Origin: Planctomycetaceae bacterium
GTDB taxonomy: Bacteria > Planctomycetota > Planctomycetia > Pirellulales > Pirellulaceae
Direction of reading: 5' to 3'
Length of the DNA: 64,000 bases
Assembly: GCA_020638975.1 (NCBI GenBank)
Contig: JACKHN010000014.1
Span: 62,001 to 126,000, forward strand
The notes beneath the pieces are model-generated. The model saw only the letters and a program-made list of their open reading frames with translations. It was not told the DNA's origin and did not search any database. Below, piece after piece: positions 1-9,023 of this stretch (positions are counted from its first letter, which is position 1; every line of letters starts with the position of its first letter). A program made the translations under genes and the position numbers.

Positions 1-2042
1 CGATGGTCGGCATCCCTTGCTCGCCTCTGTAGAGTTTCGATCGATTCAGCCTGTGCACTAATCTTCAGCTCCAGAAACTCAGCCGAACCTTGATGCACCC
101 ACAGAGCGAACTTACCATCACGCCGTTCGACCGGCATGACGTAATCCAGCTTTCGCTCGCCGTTCAGATCAATCGTCAACCGCGACCCAAGTACATCGAC
201 ATCGAGCGTCGCTTCTTCGCCCACCTTCAGTTCTGTGTAGACAATGCCGGCCTGTGGATAGATTTGCTGGCCACCCAGGCGATGAAACGCTTGCACACTT
301 TGCTGCTTATCGTTCGTGCTCGTGTAGACATCTTGCGAATTACCTTGATCCTGATAGTCGAAACTCAATCCAATCGAGCGGTATCCACCAGGTTTAAGCG
401 GACGATAACGCAAGTGAACCTTGAAGTCGCTGGGGTGATTCTCTTGGGTGACGATCGTGGCAAAGCTAGTGACAGCGGTTTCCACGAGCTTGTTGTCTTC
501 GTAGACCCAAGTGCCGCTGATCGTATTCCAAACTTCTGGCTTCGCGATCGCGAAGTCATCATGCAGGAACATTCGAGCATCTGGTGACGAATCGTTCGCT
601 TGGTTGCTGACCGCCGCGAGCTTGTCATGAGCGAGGGCGGCAGCTGCTTCGATCTCCTTGAGCTTCGTTTCCGCGTTCGTGATCTCGGCCTGCGCCTCGG
701 AGATCAACGTTTCGCGGACGCCTTCTCGGAGCATTGGATACCACGCCGCCGGAGGCAAATCGACCGCGACAACCTGCAGTTCGTCGCCACCGAGCGCACT
801 CGGTACACCAGGTTGCAGTGGTTTCGATTTGTCTGGGTAGCGATTGTCGCCACGCTCGAAGCGATAGGTAGGTACGTCAACGTCTTTGTCATAGACCAAG
901 GCAATGCCGTCGGTAAGAACTTCCCCAAGCGTTGCATCCTTCTGCAACGTTGTGAGCGCCGAAACGGGGTCGGTGCGAACTTGATGTGGTTCGAAGAATG
1001 CCCGGAAACGGTAGTACTCTTCCTGACTAACCGGGTCGAACTTGTGATCGTGACATCGGCAGCAACGCAACGTCAGGCCGAGAAACGCTTCGCTCGTTCG
1101 CTCGACGGTTTCGAACATCCACACGTCGCGATCGAATTTGTACCAGCTACGACCAAGGTATCCGGTCGCCGGCAGTTTCGAGATATCGTCGCCAGCAATC
1201 TCGTCCGCTGCCAGCATTTCGCGAATCATTTGGTCGTAGCCCTTGTCGTCATTCAGCGACGAGACAATCCAATCTCGCCACCGCCAGATGTGGCGCTGGC
1301 TGTAGCGGATTTCGTTGATGCCGCGACTGCCGTACCAATCGCTATATCGCCAGATATCCATCCAATGCCTCCCCCACCGCTCGCCGTACTGCGGGCGTGA
1401 CAACAGATCGTCGACGACCGCTTCGTAGGACGTCGCAGAATCATCGGTGAGAAACGCGTGAAGTTCGGCTCGTGTCGGCGGCAAGCCAATCAAGTTAATG
1501 TATACACGTCGCAGCCACACAGCCCGCGACGCTTCATCCGCGTGCGTGAGTTGATTGCTCTCCCTCGTCGACGCGACAAAGTAATCGATCGGCGTGCGAC
1601 ACCACTCGCGCTCGCTGACCTCCGGTACGCTTGGTCGAACGATCGGTCGATAGGACCACCAAGCCTTCGGGTCGGCTTGAGGCTCTTCCTCTGCCGGCGC
1701 GATCGCGCCCTCTGCGATCCAGTCGCGAATGATCCCGATCTCGCTCGTCGTGAGCGGCGAACCTTCGTTATCGGGCGGCATGCGAAAGCCAGCTTCGCCC
1801 GTGAGTACGCCGAGCAACAAACTCGCGCTCGGATCGCCTACCACGACGGTTGTGCCTGAGTCTCCGCCTTGCTTCAACGCCGCCGCCGTATCCAGGCGCA
1901 AACTCGCTTGTTGCTTGATCGCTCCATGGCAGGCGTAGCACTTGTGCTCAAGCAGCGGTTTTACATCGCGAAGATAATCAGCCGCAAACGCTGAATGCGT
2001 GACGAGCAGCGAGATCAGGATATGAACGGGCAGGTGCTTCAT
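1..2042 (-). CDS. PSCyt1/PSCyt2 (DUF1549) planctomycete cytochrome-like secreted protein, 3' truncated by window edge
   Basis: The reading frame is open from an ATG at 2042 to the window edge, about 680 residues without a stop. Residues 1–20 form a signal peptide ending SAFA. A class-I haem motif CYACH lies at 35–39, with an MPP segment near 88–90 that could supply the axial Met (PSCyt1). A PSCyt2/DUF1549 region covers about 150–350, with a second CxxCH-type motif (CCRCH) at 327–331. Residues about 500–650 look like a concanavalin/LamG-type beta-sandwich. The usual C-terminal PSD1 (DUF1553) domain would lie outside the window. Such proteins are exported and thought to be redox or carbohydrate-associated; the substrate is unknown. 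No strong ribosome site is visible before the ATG. A partner DUF1501 gene, normally downstream, is not visible here. Confidence 0.88.
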   Translation of the reverse strand, partial: MKHLPVHILISLLVTHSAFAADYLRDVKPLLEHKCYACHGAIKQQASLRLDTAAALKQGGDSGTTVVVGDPSASLLLGVLTGEAGFRMPPDNEGSPLTTSEIGIIRDWIAEGAIAPAEEEPQADPKAWWSYRPIVRPSVPEVSEREWCRTPIDYFVASTRESNQLTHADEASRAVWLRRVYINLIGLPPTRAELHAFLTDDSATSYEAVVDDLLSRPQYGERWGRHWMDIWRYSDWYGSRGINEIRYSQRHIWRWRDWIVSSLNDDKGYDQMIREMLAADEIAGDDISKLPATGYLGRSWYKFDRDVWMFETVERTSEAFLGLTLRCCRCHDHKFDPVSQEEYYRFRAFFEPHQVRTDPVSALTTLQKDATLGEVLTDGIALVYDKDVDVPTYRFERGDNRYPDKSKPLQPGVPSALGGDELQVVAVDLPPAAWYPMLREGVRETLISEAQAEITNAETKLKEIEAAAALAHDKLAAVSNQANDSSPDARMFLHDDFAIAKPEVWNTISGTWVYEDNKLVETAVTSFATIVTQENHPSDFKVHLRYRPLKPGGYRSIGLSFDYQDQGNSQDVYTSTNDKQQSVQAFHRLGGQQIYPQAGIVYTELKVGEEATLDVDVLGSRLTIDLNGERKLDYVMPVERRDGKFALWVHQGSAEFLELKISAQAESIETLQRRARDADH

Positions 2043-2196
2043 CGCTTCGAGTCGCAAATGAACGCAGAGATACGAGGCTGGCGGTCTTCACAGGCGGGAA
2101 ACAGTGATTGTTATCGCCGTCCATTGTAAGGCAAGCAAGCATCGCAAACCAGCAATACCCGAGTGGCTCCTGCGAAGTCGGCATCTCAAGAGCCGT

Positions 2197-2246
2197 GTCC
2201 GCTGTGCGGACCTCACGGATTCCTGGTCCGCACAGCGGACCCTACT
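2197..2246. repeat. hairpin repeat family A, copy 1
   Basis: Arms GTCCGCTGTGCGGACC (2197–2212) and GGTCCGCACAGCGGAC (2225–2240) are perfect reverse complements around a 12-base loop. The same core recurs at 28929 and 32939. It lies between two minus-strand genes. Confidence 0.85.
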
Positions 2247-2276
2247 CATAAGAATGAGCTTGCTATTGAGCCGATC

Positions 2277-3344
2277 CTAAGCGACATGAAACGCATTTCG
2301 CCAACGTACACCGACACGACCGCTGAAGTAGCTGATGAGACTCATCAGGCTGAGCATGATCAAGCACCAAGCGGTCGCCTTGCCACCGCGGAGTCGATCG
2401 GCTAGGTCAAGGATCTGTACGAAATGCCCTTGGTCGGTGGACAGCAGCGTTAGCCCAAACATTGCCGCGTACCCCGCTGCAATCGCCAGCGTAAAACATG
2501 TCACAACGCCAACGGAACTCCAGTCCGGCAACTGAACCAGATAGACCGCATACGCGCACTGCAAGACACCGACCAACAGCAAGGCACACGCCCACCGACT
2601 GACTCCGGCGGATGTGTCGCTGAGCACATGTTCGACAACATCGATAACCGCGGGTACCATGCCGATGAAACTGGTGATCAGGATTGCCGCAGCCAACCAC
2701 CGCACCGTCGCGACTTTATCCCGATTCGCTTGGTAGCCACGAACGGGAATCTCAACATCATCGGTTTCGACCTCATGCTTAGTCGGTGTGGGCGCTTCGG
2801 ATGTTTGAGGCTTGCTCGTCGGATCTAGCTTAGTTTTTGAAGTGCTTGCTGCTGGCAACAGGCTTGGTGCAACTTCGTCCTTGCCCGACTTCGCAGGTGG
2901 CTGCGGTTCGACGGATGCTGCGAGAGTCCTTGTTTGGTCCTCACGTGTCTTGGGTAGTGGCGGCGGTTTTCTCGGCGACTCGACCGCAGCTTCCGCTTTG
3001 TCCGACAAAGGCTCCGGTTTCTTTAGCGGTGCGCTCGGTTCCGATTGCTTGCTTGTTTGCGCTTTGGCAACTTTAGGTTCGTCGATTTCGGCGTGAATCG
3101 GCGGTGGTTCGGGATCGGGCAGATCGACGAATGCGGAGAGAGGCTTTTCAATCTTCGAACGCGGCGTTGCCGGTGCTGGCTTGGGGCTGGTCTTCTTCGC
3201 CTCGATCTGTGCGCGGCGTTTCTCGACCACATCTACCGGCACTCGCAGCTTTCGCTCGCAGTTAGGGCACTTGATGCGTTTGCCTGCCGACCCGGTCGAC
3301 ACCAGCAACTTGCACCCACAGATACAGCGACACTTCAAAGCCAT
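2277..3344 (-). CDS. zinc-ribbon, proline-rich linker, C-terminal membrane protein (hypothetical)
   Basis: A 355-residue protein starting MALKCRCICG. The first 35 residues carry a treble-clef/zinc-ribbon pattern (CxCxCG, then CPNC about 20 residues later), consistent with one bound zinc. Residues about 45–200 are a low-complexity linker rich in Pro, Lys, Ser and Glu. Residues about 215–350 contain roughly four hydrophobic segments. Zinc-ribbon plus Pro-rich linker plus membrane tail is a common planctomycete layout without assigned function. It follows yraN on the same strand after about 90 bases and may be the last gene of the ffh–rpsP–trmD–rplS–yraN run. I do not recognise a specific family. 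Confidence 0.75.
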   Translation of the reverse strand: MALKCRCICGCKLLVSTGSAGKRIKCPNCERKLRVPVDVVEKRRAQIEAKKTSPKPAPATPRSKIEKPLSAFVDLPDPEPPPIHAEIDEPKVAKAQTSKQSEPSAPLKKPEPLSDKAEAAVESPRKPPPLPKTREDQTRTLAASVEPQPPAKSGKDEVAPSLLPAASTSKTKLDPTSKPQTSEAPTPTKHEVETDDVEIPVRGYQANRDKVATVRWLAAAILITSFIGMVPAVIDVVEHVLSDTSAGVSRWACALLLVGVLQCAYAVYLVQLPDWSSVGVVTCFTLAIAAGYAAMFGLTLLSTDQGHFVQILDLADRLRGGKATAWCLIMLSLMSLISYFSGRVGVRWRNAFHVA

Positions 3345-3434
3345 CTGACAACAACACTCGCTGGAACTTTCGTACTCAGGAACAGTTCCTTCAGTTTCGT
3401 AGCCGAGACGCCGCTGGTCAACGACTTGATCCGA

Positions 3435-3878
3435 TCAGTTGAACATCTGCCCAGTGCCAACCGCCTCGAAGGCGTTCTTGAAGTGTTCGATGGTGGGCTG
3501 CTTTTGGTCCGGTGGCCAAGTGATAGCGACGACGTCGAAGCGGGCGCTGTATTCAAGCAGGTCGTGGCGGCGGAGGTAACTCAGCGCGACGCGCGTCAGG
3601 CGGCGCTGTTTGTCTTGATCAACGGCTTCGGCGGGATGGCCACGGTCATGAGACGCGCGCGTCTTGACCTCGACGAAGACAATCGTCTTTCCGTCGATGG
3701 CGACGAGATCGATTTCGCCAATTCGATCTCGCTCGCCATGTGCGACAATGATGTATCCCTGACGCTTCAGGAAGCGAGCAGCGGCTCGCTCGCCCCGAAC
3801 TCCCAGCGACTCTGGCGTGGACCAGCTCGTAATGCGGTCACGAAATTGCTGAAGCCACGACATGTCGCTTCGACTCAA
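3435..3878 (-). CDS. yraN: YraN/UPF0102 family endonuclease-like protein
   Basis: 147 residues. The UPF0102 core is readable: GERAAARFLKRQGY, then RIGEIDLVAIDGKTIVFVEVKTR, which supplies the Glu/Asp and ExK residues of a PD-(D/E)XK-like nuclease fold. The family is usually encoded beside rplS and rnhB and its biochemical role is still poorly defined. Here it begins five bases after the rplS stop, so the two are probably co-transcribed. The length matches the family (about 115–150). Confidence 0.9.
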   Translation of the reverse strand: MSRSDMSWLQQFRDRITSWSTPESLGVRGERAAARFLKRQGYIIVAHGERDRIGEIDLVAIDGKTIVFVEVKTRASHDRGHPAEAVDQDKQRRLTRVALSYLRRHDLLEYSARFDVVAITWPPDQKQPTIEHFKNAFEAVGTGQMFN

Positions 3879-3883
3879 GTAGA

Positions 3884-4234
3884 CTAGCGGCGGCGCTCTT
3901 TAAGGCGAACGGCTTTGCCGACACGATCGCGAAGGAAGTACAACTTGGCGCGACGCACGACGCTCGAGCGTTTGACTTCCACCTTGGCGATTCGCGGCGA
4001 ATGAACCGGGAACTTGCGTTCGACGCCTTCGCCCGCCACGATGCGGCGAACGGTGAACATTTCACGAGCCCCGCCACCGCTGCGAGCGATCACGGTGCCG
4101 CTGAACACTTGAATCCGTTCCTTGGTGCCTTCCAAAATTTTGGTATGCACATCGACGGTATCACCAATGTGGAATACCGGCGGATCCTCTCGTAAGCTGG
4201 ATTTCTCCACCAGATTCATTAAGTGTTGACTCAT
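3884..4234 (-). CDS. rplS: 50S ribosomal protein L19
   Basis: 116 residues, the normal size for bacterial L19. The sequence carries the family blocks FHIGDTVDVHTKILEGTKERIQ, FSGTVIARSGGGAREMFTVRRI and VEVKRSSVVRRAKLYFLRDRVGKAVRLKE. L19 sits at the 30S–50S interface. It lies 75 bases downstream of trmD, the classic rpsP–trmD–rplS order. Confidence 0.97.
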   Translation of the reverse strand: MSQHLMNLVEKSSLREDPPVFHIGDTVDVHTKILEGTKERIQVFSGTVIARSGGGAREMFTVRRIVAGEGVERKFPVHSPRIAKVEVKRSSVVRRAKLYFLRDRVGKAVRLKERRR

Positions 4235-4309
4235 GACTTGACCCTTTCGCTACGATCGATGGTTTATTTTCTGTCTTTGGTTTCGGTATCTTCTCGGCGG
4301 TCCAATGGA

Positions 4310-4996
4310 TCAATCGTCCAACAGGTCGGAACGCCGTTCTCGTGTCTTCAAGTAACTCTGCTCGCGTCGCCAGCGAGCAATCTCCTCGTGATTTCCGCCT
4401 AACAGTACGTCAGGCACGACATGACCGCGAAACTCACGAGGCCGTGTGTATTGTGCAAATTCCAAATGCCGATTGCCTTCCGAAAACGAATCGTCGACCG
4501 CACTCGTTTCGTCACCGAGCACTCCCGGCACGAGGCGAATCACGGAGTCGATCAAAACCATTGCCGCGACCTCACCGCCATTCAAAATGAAATCACCAAT
4601 CGAGATCTCATCAGGTTGCAAGATGTCGGTCACGCGTTGATCGAAACCTTCGTAACGACCACACAGCAGCAACAATCGTTCTTCTTGGGCGAGCTCCTCG
4701 ATAACTTTCTGGTTCAACTTGCGACCCTGAGGCGTCAACATGACAACGCGTCCAGGAGCAGGTCCGGCCTTCTGTATGTCTTCCACACTCTCGACCACCG
4801 GCTTGACACACAGCACCATGCCGGGGCCACCGCCGTACGGTCGATCGTCTACTTTCTGATGCTTGTCGGTCGACCAGTTTCGCATGTCGTATACGTCAAC
4901 ATGCACTAAATCACGGTCGATCGCCTTGTTGAGCAAACTCTGACCCAGATACCCGGCGAAGATATCTGGAAACAAAGTCAGCACGTCGAATCGCAT
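4310..4996 (-). CDS. trmD: tRNA (guanine-N1-)-methyltransferase TrmD
   Basis: 228 residues starting MRFDVLTLFPDIF. The SPOUT-class trefoil-knot motifs are present: GGGPGMVL, LLLCGRYEGFDQRV, and ISIGDFILNGGEVAAMVLIDS. TrmD methylates G37 of tRNAs reading CNN, CCN and CGG codons using S-adenosylmethionine and so prevents +1 frameshifting. The ATG follows the rpsP stop with no spacer, so translation is likely coupled to rpsP. Confidence 0.97.
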   Translation of the reverse strand: MRFDVLTLFPDIFAGYLGQSLLNKAIDRDLVHVDVYDMRNWSTDKHQKVDDRPYGGGPGMVLCVKPVVESVEDIQKAGPAPGRVVMLTPQGRKLNQKVIEELAQEERLLLLCGRYEGFDQRVTDILQPDEISIGDFILNGGEVAAMVLIDSVIRLVPGVLGDETSAVDDSFSEGNRHLEFAQYTRPREFRGHVVPDVLLGGNHEEIARWRREQSYLKTRERRSDLLDD

Positions 4997-5434
4997 CTAC
5001 TCTTTCGTCTCTTCAGGTGTTGCAGCCTCGTCCGACGCCTCGGTAGCAACTTCTTCCGTGGCTTCAGCAGCCGCTTCCACGACCGGTTCGGGGGCCTTTG
5101 GCTTCGGAATCGGCACGGCGGGTGGAGCCGTTGGCTTGTTGGTTTGCAGTCGCTCAATGGCTTGACGCTGTTGCTCGAGATGCGTGCCATTGGAGCCGTA
5201 CTTCTTGATCAACACACCGACTTTGTCGCTGGGCTGAGCACCGACACCCAACCAATAATCGATCCGCTCGGCGTTTAACTTTGCTCGAGCGTCAGTTTCC
5301 TTGAGCATCGGATCGTAGTGACCAAGATACTCAATCACCTTTCCATCGCGCGCGGCACGCTGATCAACCGCGACAACGCGGAAGAACGGTTGGTGCTTGC
5401 GACCCATCTTTTTCATACGTAATCGGACGGCCAT
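4997..5434 (-). CDS. rpsP: 30S ribosomal protein S16 with acidic C-terminal tail
   Basis: 145 residues starting MAVRLRMKKMGRKHQPFFR, preceded by GGGAG eight bases upstream of the ATG. The frame stays open to 5581, but that extension reads through hairpin repeat D and is not coding. Residues 1–85 are canonical S16 (VVAVDQRAARDGKVIEYLGHYDP). Residues about 95–145 are an Ala/Pro/Glu-rich tail absent from E. coli S16 but common in planctomycetes and some other phyla. Second gene of the ffh–rpsP–trmD–rplS run. Confidence 0.95.
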   Translation of the reverse strand: MAVRLRMKKMGRKHQPFFRVVAVDQRAARDGKVIEYLGHYDPMLKETDARAKLNAERIDYWLGVGAQPSDKVGVLIKKYGSNGTHLEQQRQAIERLQTNKPTAPPAVPIPKPKAPEPVVEAAAEATEEVATEASDEAATPEETKE

Positions 5435-5456
5435 GAAATCTCCCTTAACCTTCTTA

Positions 5457-5515
5457 GTAGGGTGGGCTGTGCCCACCGGCATCTGTTTTCTAATGGTGGG
5501 CAGAACCCACCCTAC
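5457..5515. repeat. hairpin repeat family D (single copy here)
   Basis: Arms GTAGGGTGGGC-GTGCCCACC (from 5457) and GGTGGGCA-AACCCACCCTAC (to 5515) pair around a loop of about 17 bases. The element fills most of the ffh–rpsP gap and would be transcribed if the two genes form an operon. Confidence 0.8.
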
Positions 5516-5534
5516 AACTCCACAATTGATTCTC

Positions 5535-7046
5535 TTAACGCTTGGTTGGACTTCCACCCTCAAAATCGCCGCTGGCTCCACGACCTTGTCGTTTCGCGCG
5601 ACGCATTTCGCGATCTCGCTGCTTTTTGAGCTTGGCCTTTTCCTTGGGCGACAACCGCTTGCCGGTATTGCCCTTCGGCTTCATCATGCCGCCGCCAGGA
5701 TTGAGCGCACCGCTCTGCTGCAGCTCGCGAATGGCTTGCATCCGTCCCGCCATCCCCTTCCCCGCCATGCTCTTCATGATCGGGGCCATCATGTCGTACT
5801 GTTTGACAAGCTGATTCACTTCCGTCGCCTGAACACCCGCACCAGCCGCGATGCGATTCCGGCGACTGGGATCGATCACTTTAGGATTCCGGCGTTCGAC
5901 TCGGGTCATCGAATTGATAATGCCAATCAATCGCCGCGAATCGGCCTCGGCATCGACGTCACCCATCATCTTCGCCAGATCACCCATGCCGGGCATCAGA
6001 CCCAGCATCTTCTGCATCAACCCAGGTTTCGAAAAGTGTTCCAACTGCGTCTTGAAGTCATCGAGCGTAAACTCGCCGGCTTTGATCTTCTCTTCCAGCT
6101 CTTGCTGCTGCTTCTCGTCAACGACCTGACGAACCTGATCGACCAACCCGACGATATCACCAAGCCCCAGGATGCGACTGGCCATACCTTCGGGACGGAA
6201 GGGCTCTAAGGCGTCGAGATGCTCGCCGGTTCCGATGAATTTAATCGGCACACCAGTGACGTGCTTGACGGACATCAACGCGCCACCGCGTGTGTCGCCA
6301 TCAAGCTTCGTCATGATCACGCCATCTAACTCCAACGCATCATTAAATGCACTGGCGCTGTTCACCGCGTCCTGTCCCGTCATGCCATCGACGACGAAAT
6401 AGACCTGATCGGGCCCGACCTTCGAGTCGATTCGCTTCAACTGCTCCATCAACTCTTCGTCAATCGCCAATCGCCCGGCGGTATCGAGGATGACGACTTG
6501 CACATCCTCTTGCTTCGCCTTTTTGACGGCATCCTGGCAGACTTTCACCGGATCTTGCGAACCCTTGTCCGAATAGACCGGCACGCCAAGCTGCTCGCCA
6601 ATCACATGCAACTGATCAATGGCCGCCGGACGCTGCAGGTCGGCCGCGACGAGCATCGGCTTGACTTTATTGTTCAACAGCATTTGCGACAGCTTGCCGC
6701 AAGTCGTCGTTTTGCCCGATCCCTGCAAACCGCAGAGCATAATCACCGTCAATTCACCGCGAAGATGCAGCGACGGATCAACGGGCCCGAGGATATTAAC
6801 CAACTCGTCGCGAACGATGCCAACGACTTCTTGGCTGGGGTCGAGCGAGAGCAAAACGCGGCGACCGAGTGCCTGTTCGGAGACAGCACCCATGAAGTGC
6901 TTGACGACGTCGTAGCTGACATCCGCCTCCAGCAACGACTGCTCGACAATCGCCAAGCCATCGCGCATATTCGCTTCCGTCAACTTGCCCTTGCCACGCA
7001 AGGACTTCATCGCGGAGCGCATACCGTCTTGGAGCGATTCGAACAT
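5535..7046 (-). CDS. ffh: signal recognition particle GTPase Ffh (SRP54)
   Basis: 503 residues. N domain at about 1–90. The GTPase G domain contains the P loop GLQGSGKTTT (about 110), DTAGR (about 190) and TKLDGDTRGG (about 245). The methionine-rich M domain at about 300–450 includes PGMGDLAKMMGD and RRNRIAAGAGV, the 4.5S RNA-binding helix region. Ffh with 4.5S RNA delivers nascent membrane and secreted proteins to FtsY. The C-terminal tail is Lys/Arg-rich. A plausible promoter lies upstream at 7123–7152, only about 30 bases from the insertion sequence. Confidence 0.97.
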   Translation of the reverse strand: MFESLQDGMRSAMKSLRGKGKLTEANMRDGLAIVEQSLLEADVSYDVVKHFMGAVSEQALGRRVLLSLDPSQEVVGIVRDELVNILGPVDPSLHLRGELTVIMLCGLQGSGKTTTCGKLSQMLLNNKVKPMLVAADLQRPAAIDQLHVIGEQLGVPVYSDKGSQDPVKVCQDAVKKAKQEDVQVVILDTAGRLAIDEELMEQLKRIDSKVGPDQVYFVVDGMTGQDAVNSASAFNDALELDGVIMTKLDGDTRGGALMSVKHVTGVPIKFIGTGEHLDALEPFRPEGMASRILGLGDIVGLVDQVRQVVDEKQQQELEEKIKAGEFTLDDFKTQLEHFSKPGLMQKMLGLMPGMGDLAKMMGDVDAEADSRRLIGIINSMTRVERRNPKVIDPSRRNRIAAGAGVQATEVNQLVKQYDMMAPIMKSMAGKGMAGRMQAIRELQQSGALNPGGGMMKPKGNTGKRLSPKEKAKLKKQRDREMRRAKRQGRGASGDFEGGSPTKR

Positions 7047-7122
7047 CAGGACGCTTTAACTCTTTAGTGCAAACAACTTACGCACTCTCCTCCCGGCAAC
7101 GCCCGGAGCAGAGAAAACGCGT

Positions 7123-7152
7123 ATTTTAGCGGCCTGGAGGCGAGTGTGTAAA
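7123..7152 (-). promoter_or_regulatory. candidate sigma-70-type promoter for ffh
   Basis: On the minus strand TTTACA (7152–7147) and TAAAAT (7128–7123) are separated by 18 bases, giving a predicted 5' leader of about 70 bases before the ffh ATG at 7046. The ISKra4-like element starts 28 bases upstream of the −35 box, so it appears to leave this promoter intact. Confidence 0.45.
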
Positions 7153-7301
7153 TGCCCGCTAGGCAAGAACTTTGGGGCGGGGTGCAGGAACGGGCTTTGA
7201 TAGTGGTTTGCCTTTTTCGATCTCGATTTCAGTATTTGGGCAGGCTTGGTATGTTTTCTCTTGAGTTTGGGAAACTTAGTTTGGCTGGAGGAGAAACTAT
7301 C

Positions 7302-7688
7302 ATGAGCAAGGAAGCTCGATTGGCAGTGGTTTTGAACGATGAAGCTCAAAGAAAGTTCGATGAATGCGTGGCAGCATTGACGGCGTTGCGTTACGGGCCG
7401 GAGGGGCCTCCTAAGGATACGACCTTTGCAGAGATTGAGGAGTTCGGTCACGAAGTCGGACGTATGTTGGGTCGGGCTGTCGATCAGCAACTCACGAACC
7501 AGCATGCGGAGCAGTTCCAAGGTGCGGCTACCTGTCCGACTTGCCAATCGGCATGCGATCCTAAGCCGACTCCTCTAGAACGGGAGATACAAACCTCCGA
7601 CGGGCCTGTGCCCATCCACGAACCAGTCTGCCGCTGCTCGGTTTGCAACCGAGATTTTTTTCCCTCAGCGTTTGGCGTTGAAGATTGA
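7302..7688 (+). CDS. ISKra4-like transposase, N-terminal frame
   Basis: 128 residues starting MSKEARLAVVL. Two CxxC pairs (CPTC near residue 70 and CSVC near 113) suggest a zinc-binding N-terminal domain. The frame ends RDFFPSAFGVED, where family members would continue in one frame. The T7 run at 7655–7661 (GATTTTTTTCCC) is where the reading frame has to change: moving forward one base joins RDFF to PQRLALKIDGRSYSP of the second frame. This is either programmed or transcriptional slippage, or a one-base inactivating insertion. Confidence 0.85.
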   Translation: MSKEARLAVVLNDEAQRKFDECVAALTALRYGPEGPPKDTTFAEIEEFGHEVGRMLGRAVDQQLTNQHAEQFQGAATCPTCQSACDPKPTPLEREIQTSDGPVPIHEPVCRCSVCNRDFFPSAFGVED

Positions 7689-8895
7689 CGGACGTTCGTA
7701 CAGCCCGAACGTGCTTGAAAAGGCCATGTACATGGCGGGGACTCAGCCCGCTTATCATCTGGCGTCGACGGCACTCGCGAAAGTTGGCGACATCTCGATC
7801 ACCGGTCGACATCTTGGCAACTTGGCCGAAGGCATTGGCGAGGAACTTGCTAACGAACGCGATAATCGCACCGACACCTACTTTGCACAAGACTTGCCGC
7901 GTGAACGCACCAAGCCCGATATGCCGATCGCGTTAGCCACTGTCAGCATTGATGGCGGACGTATGCAAACGCGCGCCGACGGAGGGCCCAATGGCGTGCA
8001 AGATCCGCATTGGCGCGAAACCAAAAATGCGTTGTTCATGCGGATGACAGGCGTTGCGTTTGAAGACGACCCGCATCCGGCCTTGCCGGAGTGCTTTCGG
8101 GATCGTCGTTATATGAAGAAATTGCTGGCTGGCTTGGCGGATGAAGGCGATTTCGCTCCCGATACGGCTCATGACAAAAGGAAGTCGGACCTGCAATCGT
8201 GGCGGCCCGAACGTCTGTTTCGAACTTGTTTGAGTTCGCTTTGTGATAGCCATTCGTTCGGGCGCATGATGGAAGCCGAAGCCGATTCGCGTGGCTTCTT
8301 CCACGCGATGAAGCAAGCCTTCGTCGCCGACGGTCTACAGTATAACTGGACCATCCAGCAGAAACACTTCCCGACCTTCACGCCGATCCTTGACTTCCCG
8401 CATGCCATCGAACGCATCTATGAAGTTGCTCGTGCGCTGCATGGCAGCAGCGAGCGCGTCTGGGAAGAGTACGTGAAGTGGATCACGGCTGTCTGGCAAG
8501 GTCGTGTCGCCGATGTCTTGCAGGACTTGCGCCGTGAACAGTCGCAACGTGGTGAACCGCCGCAGGACTGCGAAGAGAAAGATCCCCGCCAAGTACTCGC
8601 CGAAACGATCACTTACCTGGAGAACAACCAGTCGCGAATGGATTATCCTCGCTACCGCCGCGAGGGTTTGCCCATGACGTCGGCCCACATGGAAAGCTTC
8701 GTGAAGGAAATCGGCTATCGCGTGAAAGGCACCGAGAAGTTCTGGAACGACGGTCGCACCGCCGAAGCAATGCTCCAAATCCGAGCGGCTGTTCTCTGTG
8801 AAGACGATCGCCTGGACTCCCATTTACGCAACCGCCCTGGAAATCCCTTTCACCCCAACGTCAAAAACTCGCTAGCAACAAACCTCGCAGCCTAA
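7672..8895 (+). CDS. ISKra4-like transposase, catalytic C-terminal frame
   Basis: About 407 residues from a nominal TTG; the frame is open upstream through the T7 run, so it is more likely translated as a fusion with the preceding frame. It contains VSIDGGRMQTR, likely holding the first acidic catalytic residue of the DDE triad, and family blocks such as DGRSYSPNVLEKAMYMAG and HMESFVKEIGYRVKGTEKFWN. It catalyses transposition of the surrounding element. No other copy is present in the window. Confidence 0.85.
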   Translation: MALKIDGRSYSPNVLEKAMYMAGTQPAYHLASTALAKVGDISITGRHLGNLAEGIGEELANERDNRTDTYFAQDLPRERTKPDMPIALATVSIDGGRMQTRADGGPNGVQDPHWRETKNALFMRMTGVAFEDDPHPALPECFRDRRYMKKLLAGLADEGDFAPDTAHDKRKSDLQSWRPERLFRTCLSSLCDSHSFGRMMEAEADSRGFFHAMKQAFVADGLQYNWTIQQKHFPTFTPILDFPHAIERIYEVARALHGSSERVWEEYVKWITAVWQGRVADVLQDLRREQSQRGEPPQDCEEKDPRQVLAETITYLENNQSRMDYPRYRREGLPMTSAHMESFVKEIGYRVKGTEKFWNDGRTAEAMLQIRAAVLCEDDRLDSHLRNRPGNPFHPNVKNSLATNLAA

Positions 8896-9023
8896 GTGCC
8901 CGTTCCTGCACCCTTTGGGGCGCGAGGCACTACGGGAAATTGCACCAACGCCAGCCCGCGTCGCCATACAGGGAAGGTGCCGAAGGCCTAGCGTAAAAAC
9001 TATATTGTGCGGCAAGTGCAGCA

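Larger units (their letters stand above)
7180..8913 (+). mobile_element. complete ISKra4-family-like insertion sequence, 1734 bp
   Basis: The ends are perfect 16-bp inverted repeats, GGGTGCAGGAACGGGC at 7180–7195 and its reverse complement at 8898–8913. They are flanked by a perfect 9-bp direct repeat TTTGGGGCG (7171–7179 and 8914–8922), the target duplication. The element carries two overlapping transposase frames on the plus strand. GGG termini and this size are typical of ISKra4. Perfect ends and duplication imply recent insertion. It sits between ffh and a small membrane-protein gene. Confidence 0.92.

Noticed and set aside
600..1400. plus-strand frames across the first 2 kb
   Set aside because: The minus strand carries an uninterrupted PSCyt1/PSCyt2 protein with two CxxCH motifs; the plus frames are its shadows.
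3045..3887. 280-codon plus-strand frame across yraN
   Set aside because: Antisense to yraN and the zinc-ribbon gene, both supported by motifs.
5435..5581. 49-residue N-terminal extension of S16
   Set aside because: It is translated hairpin repeat D; the MAVRLRM start has a proper ribosome site and matches the family.
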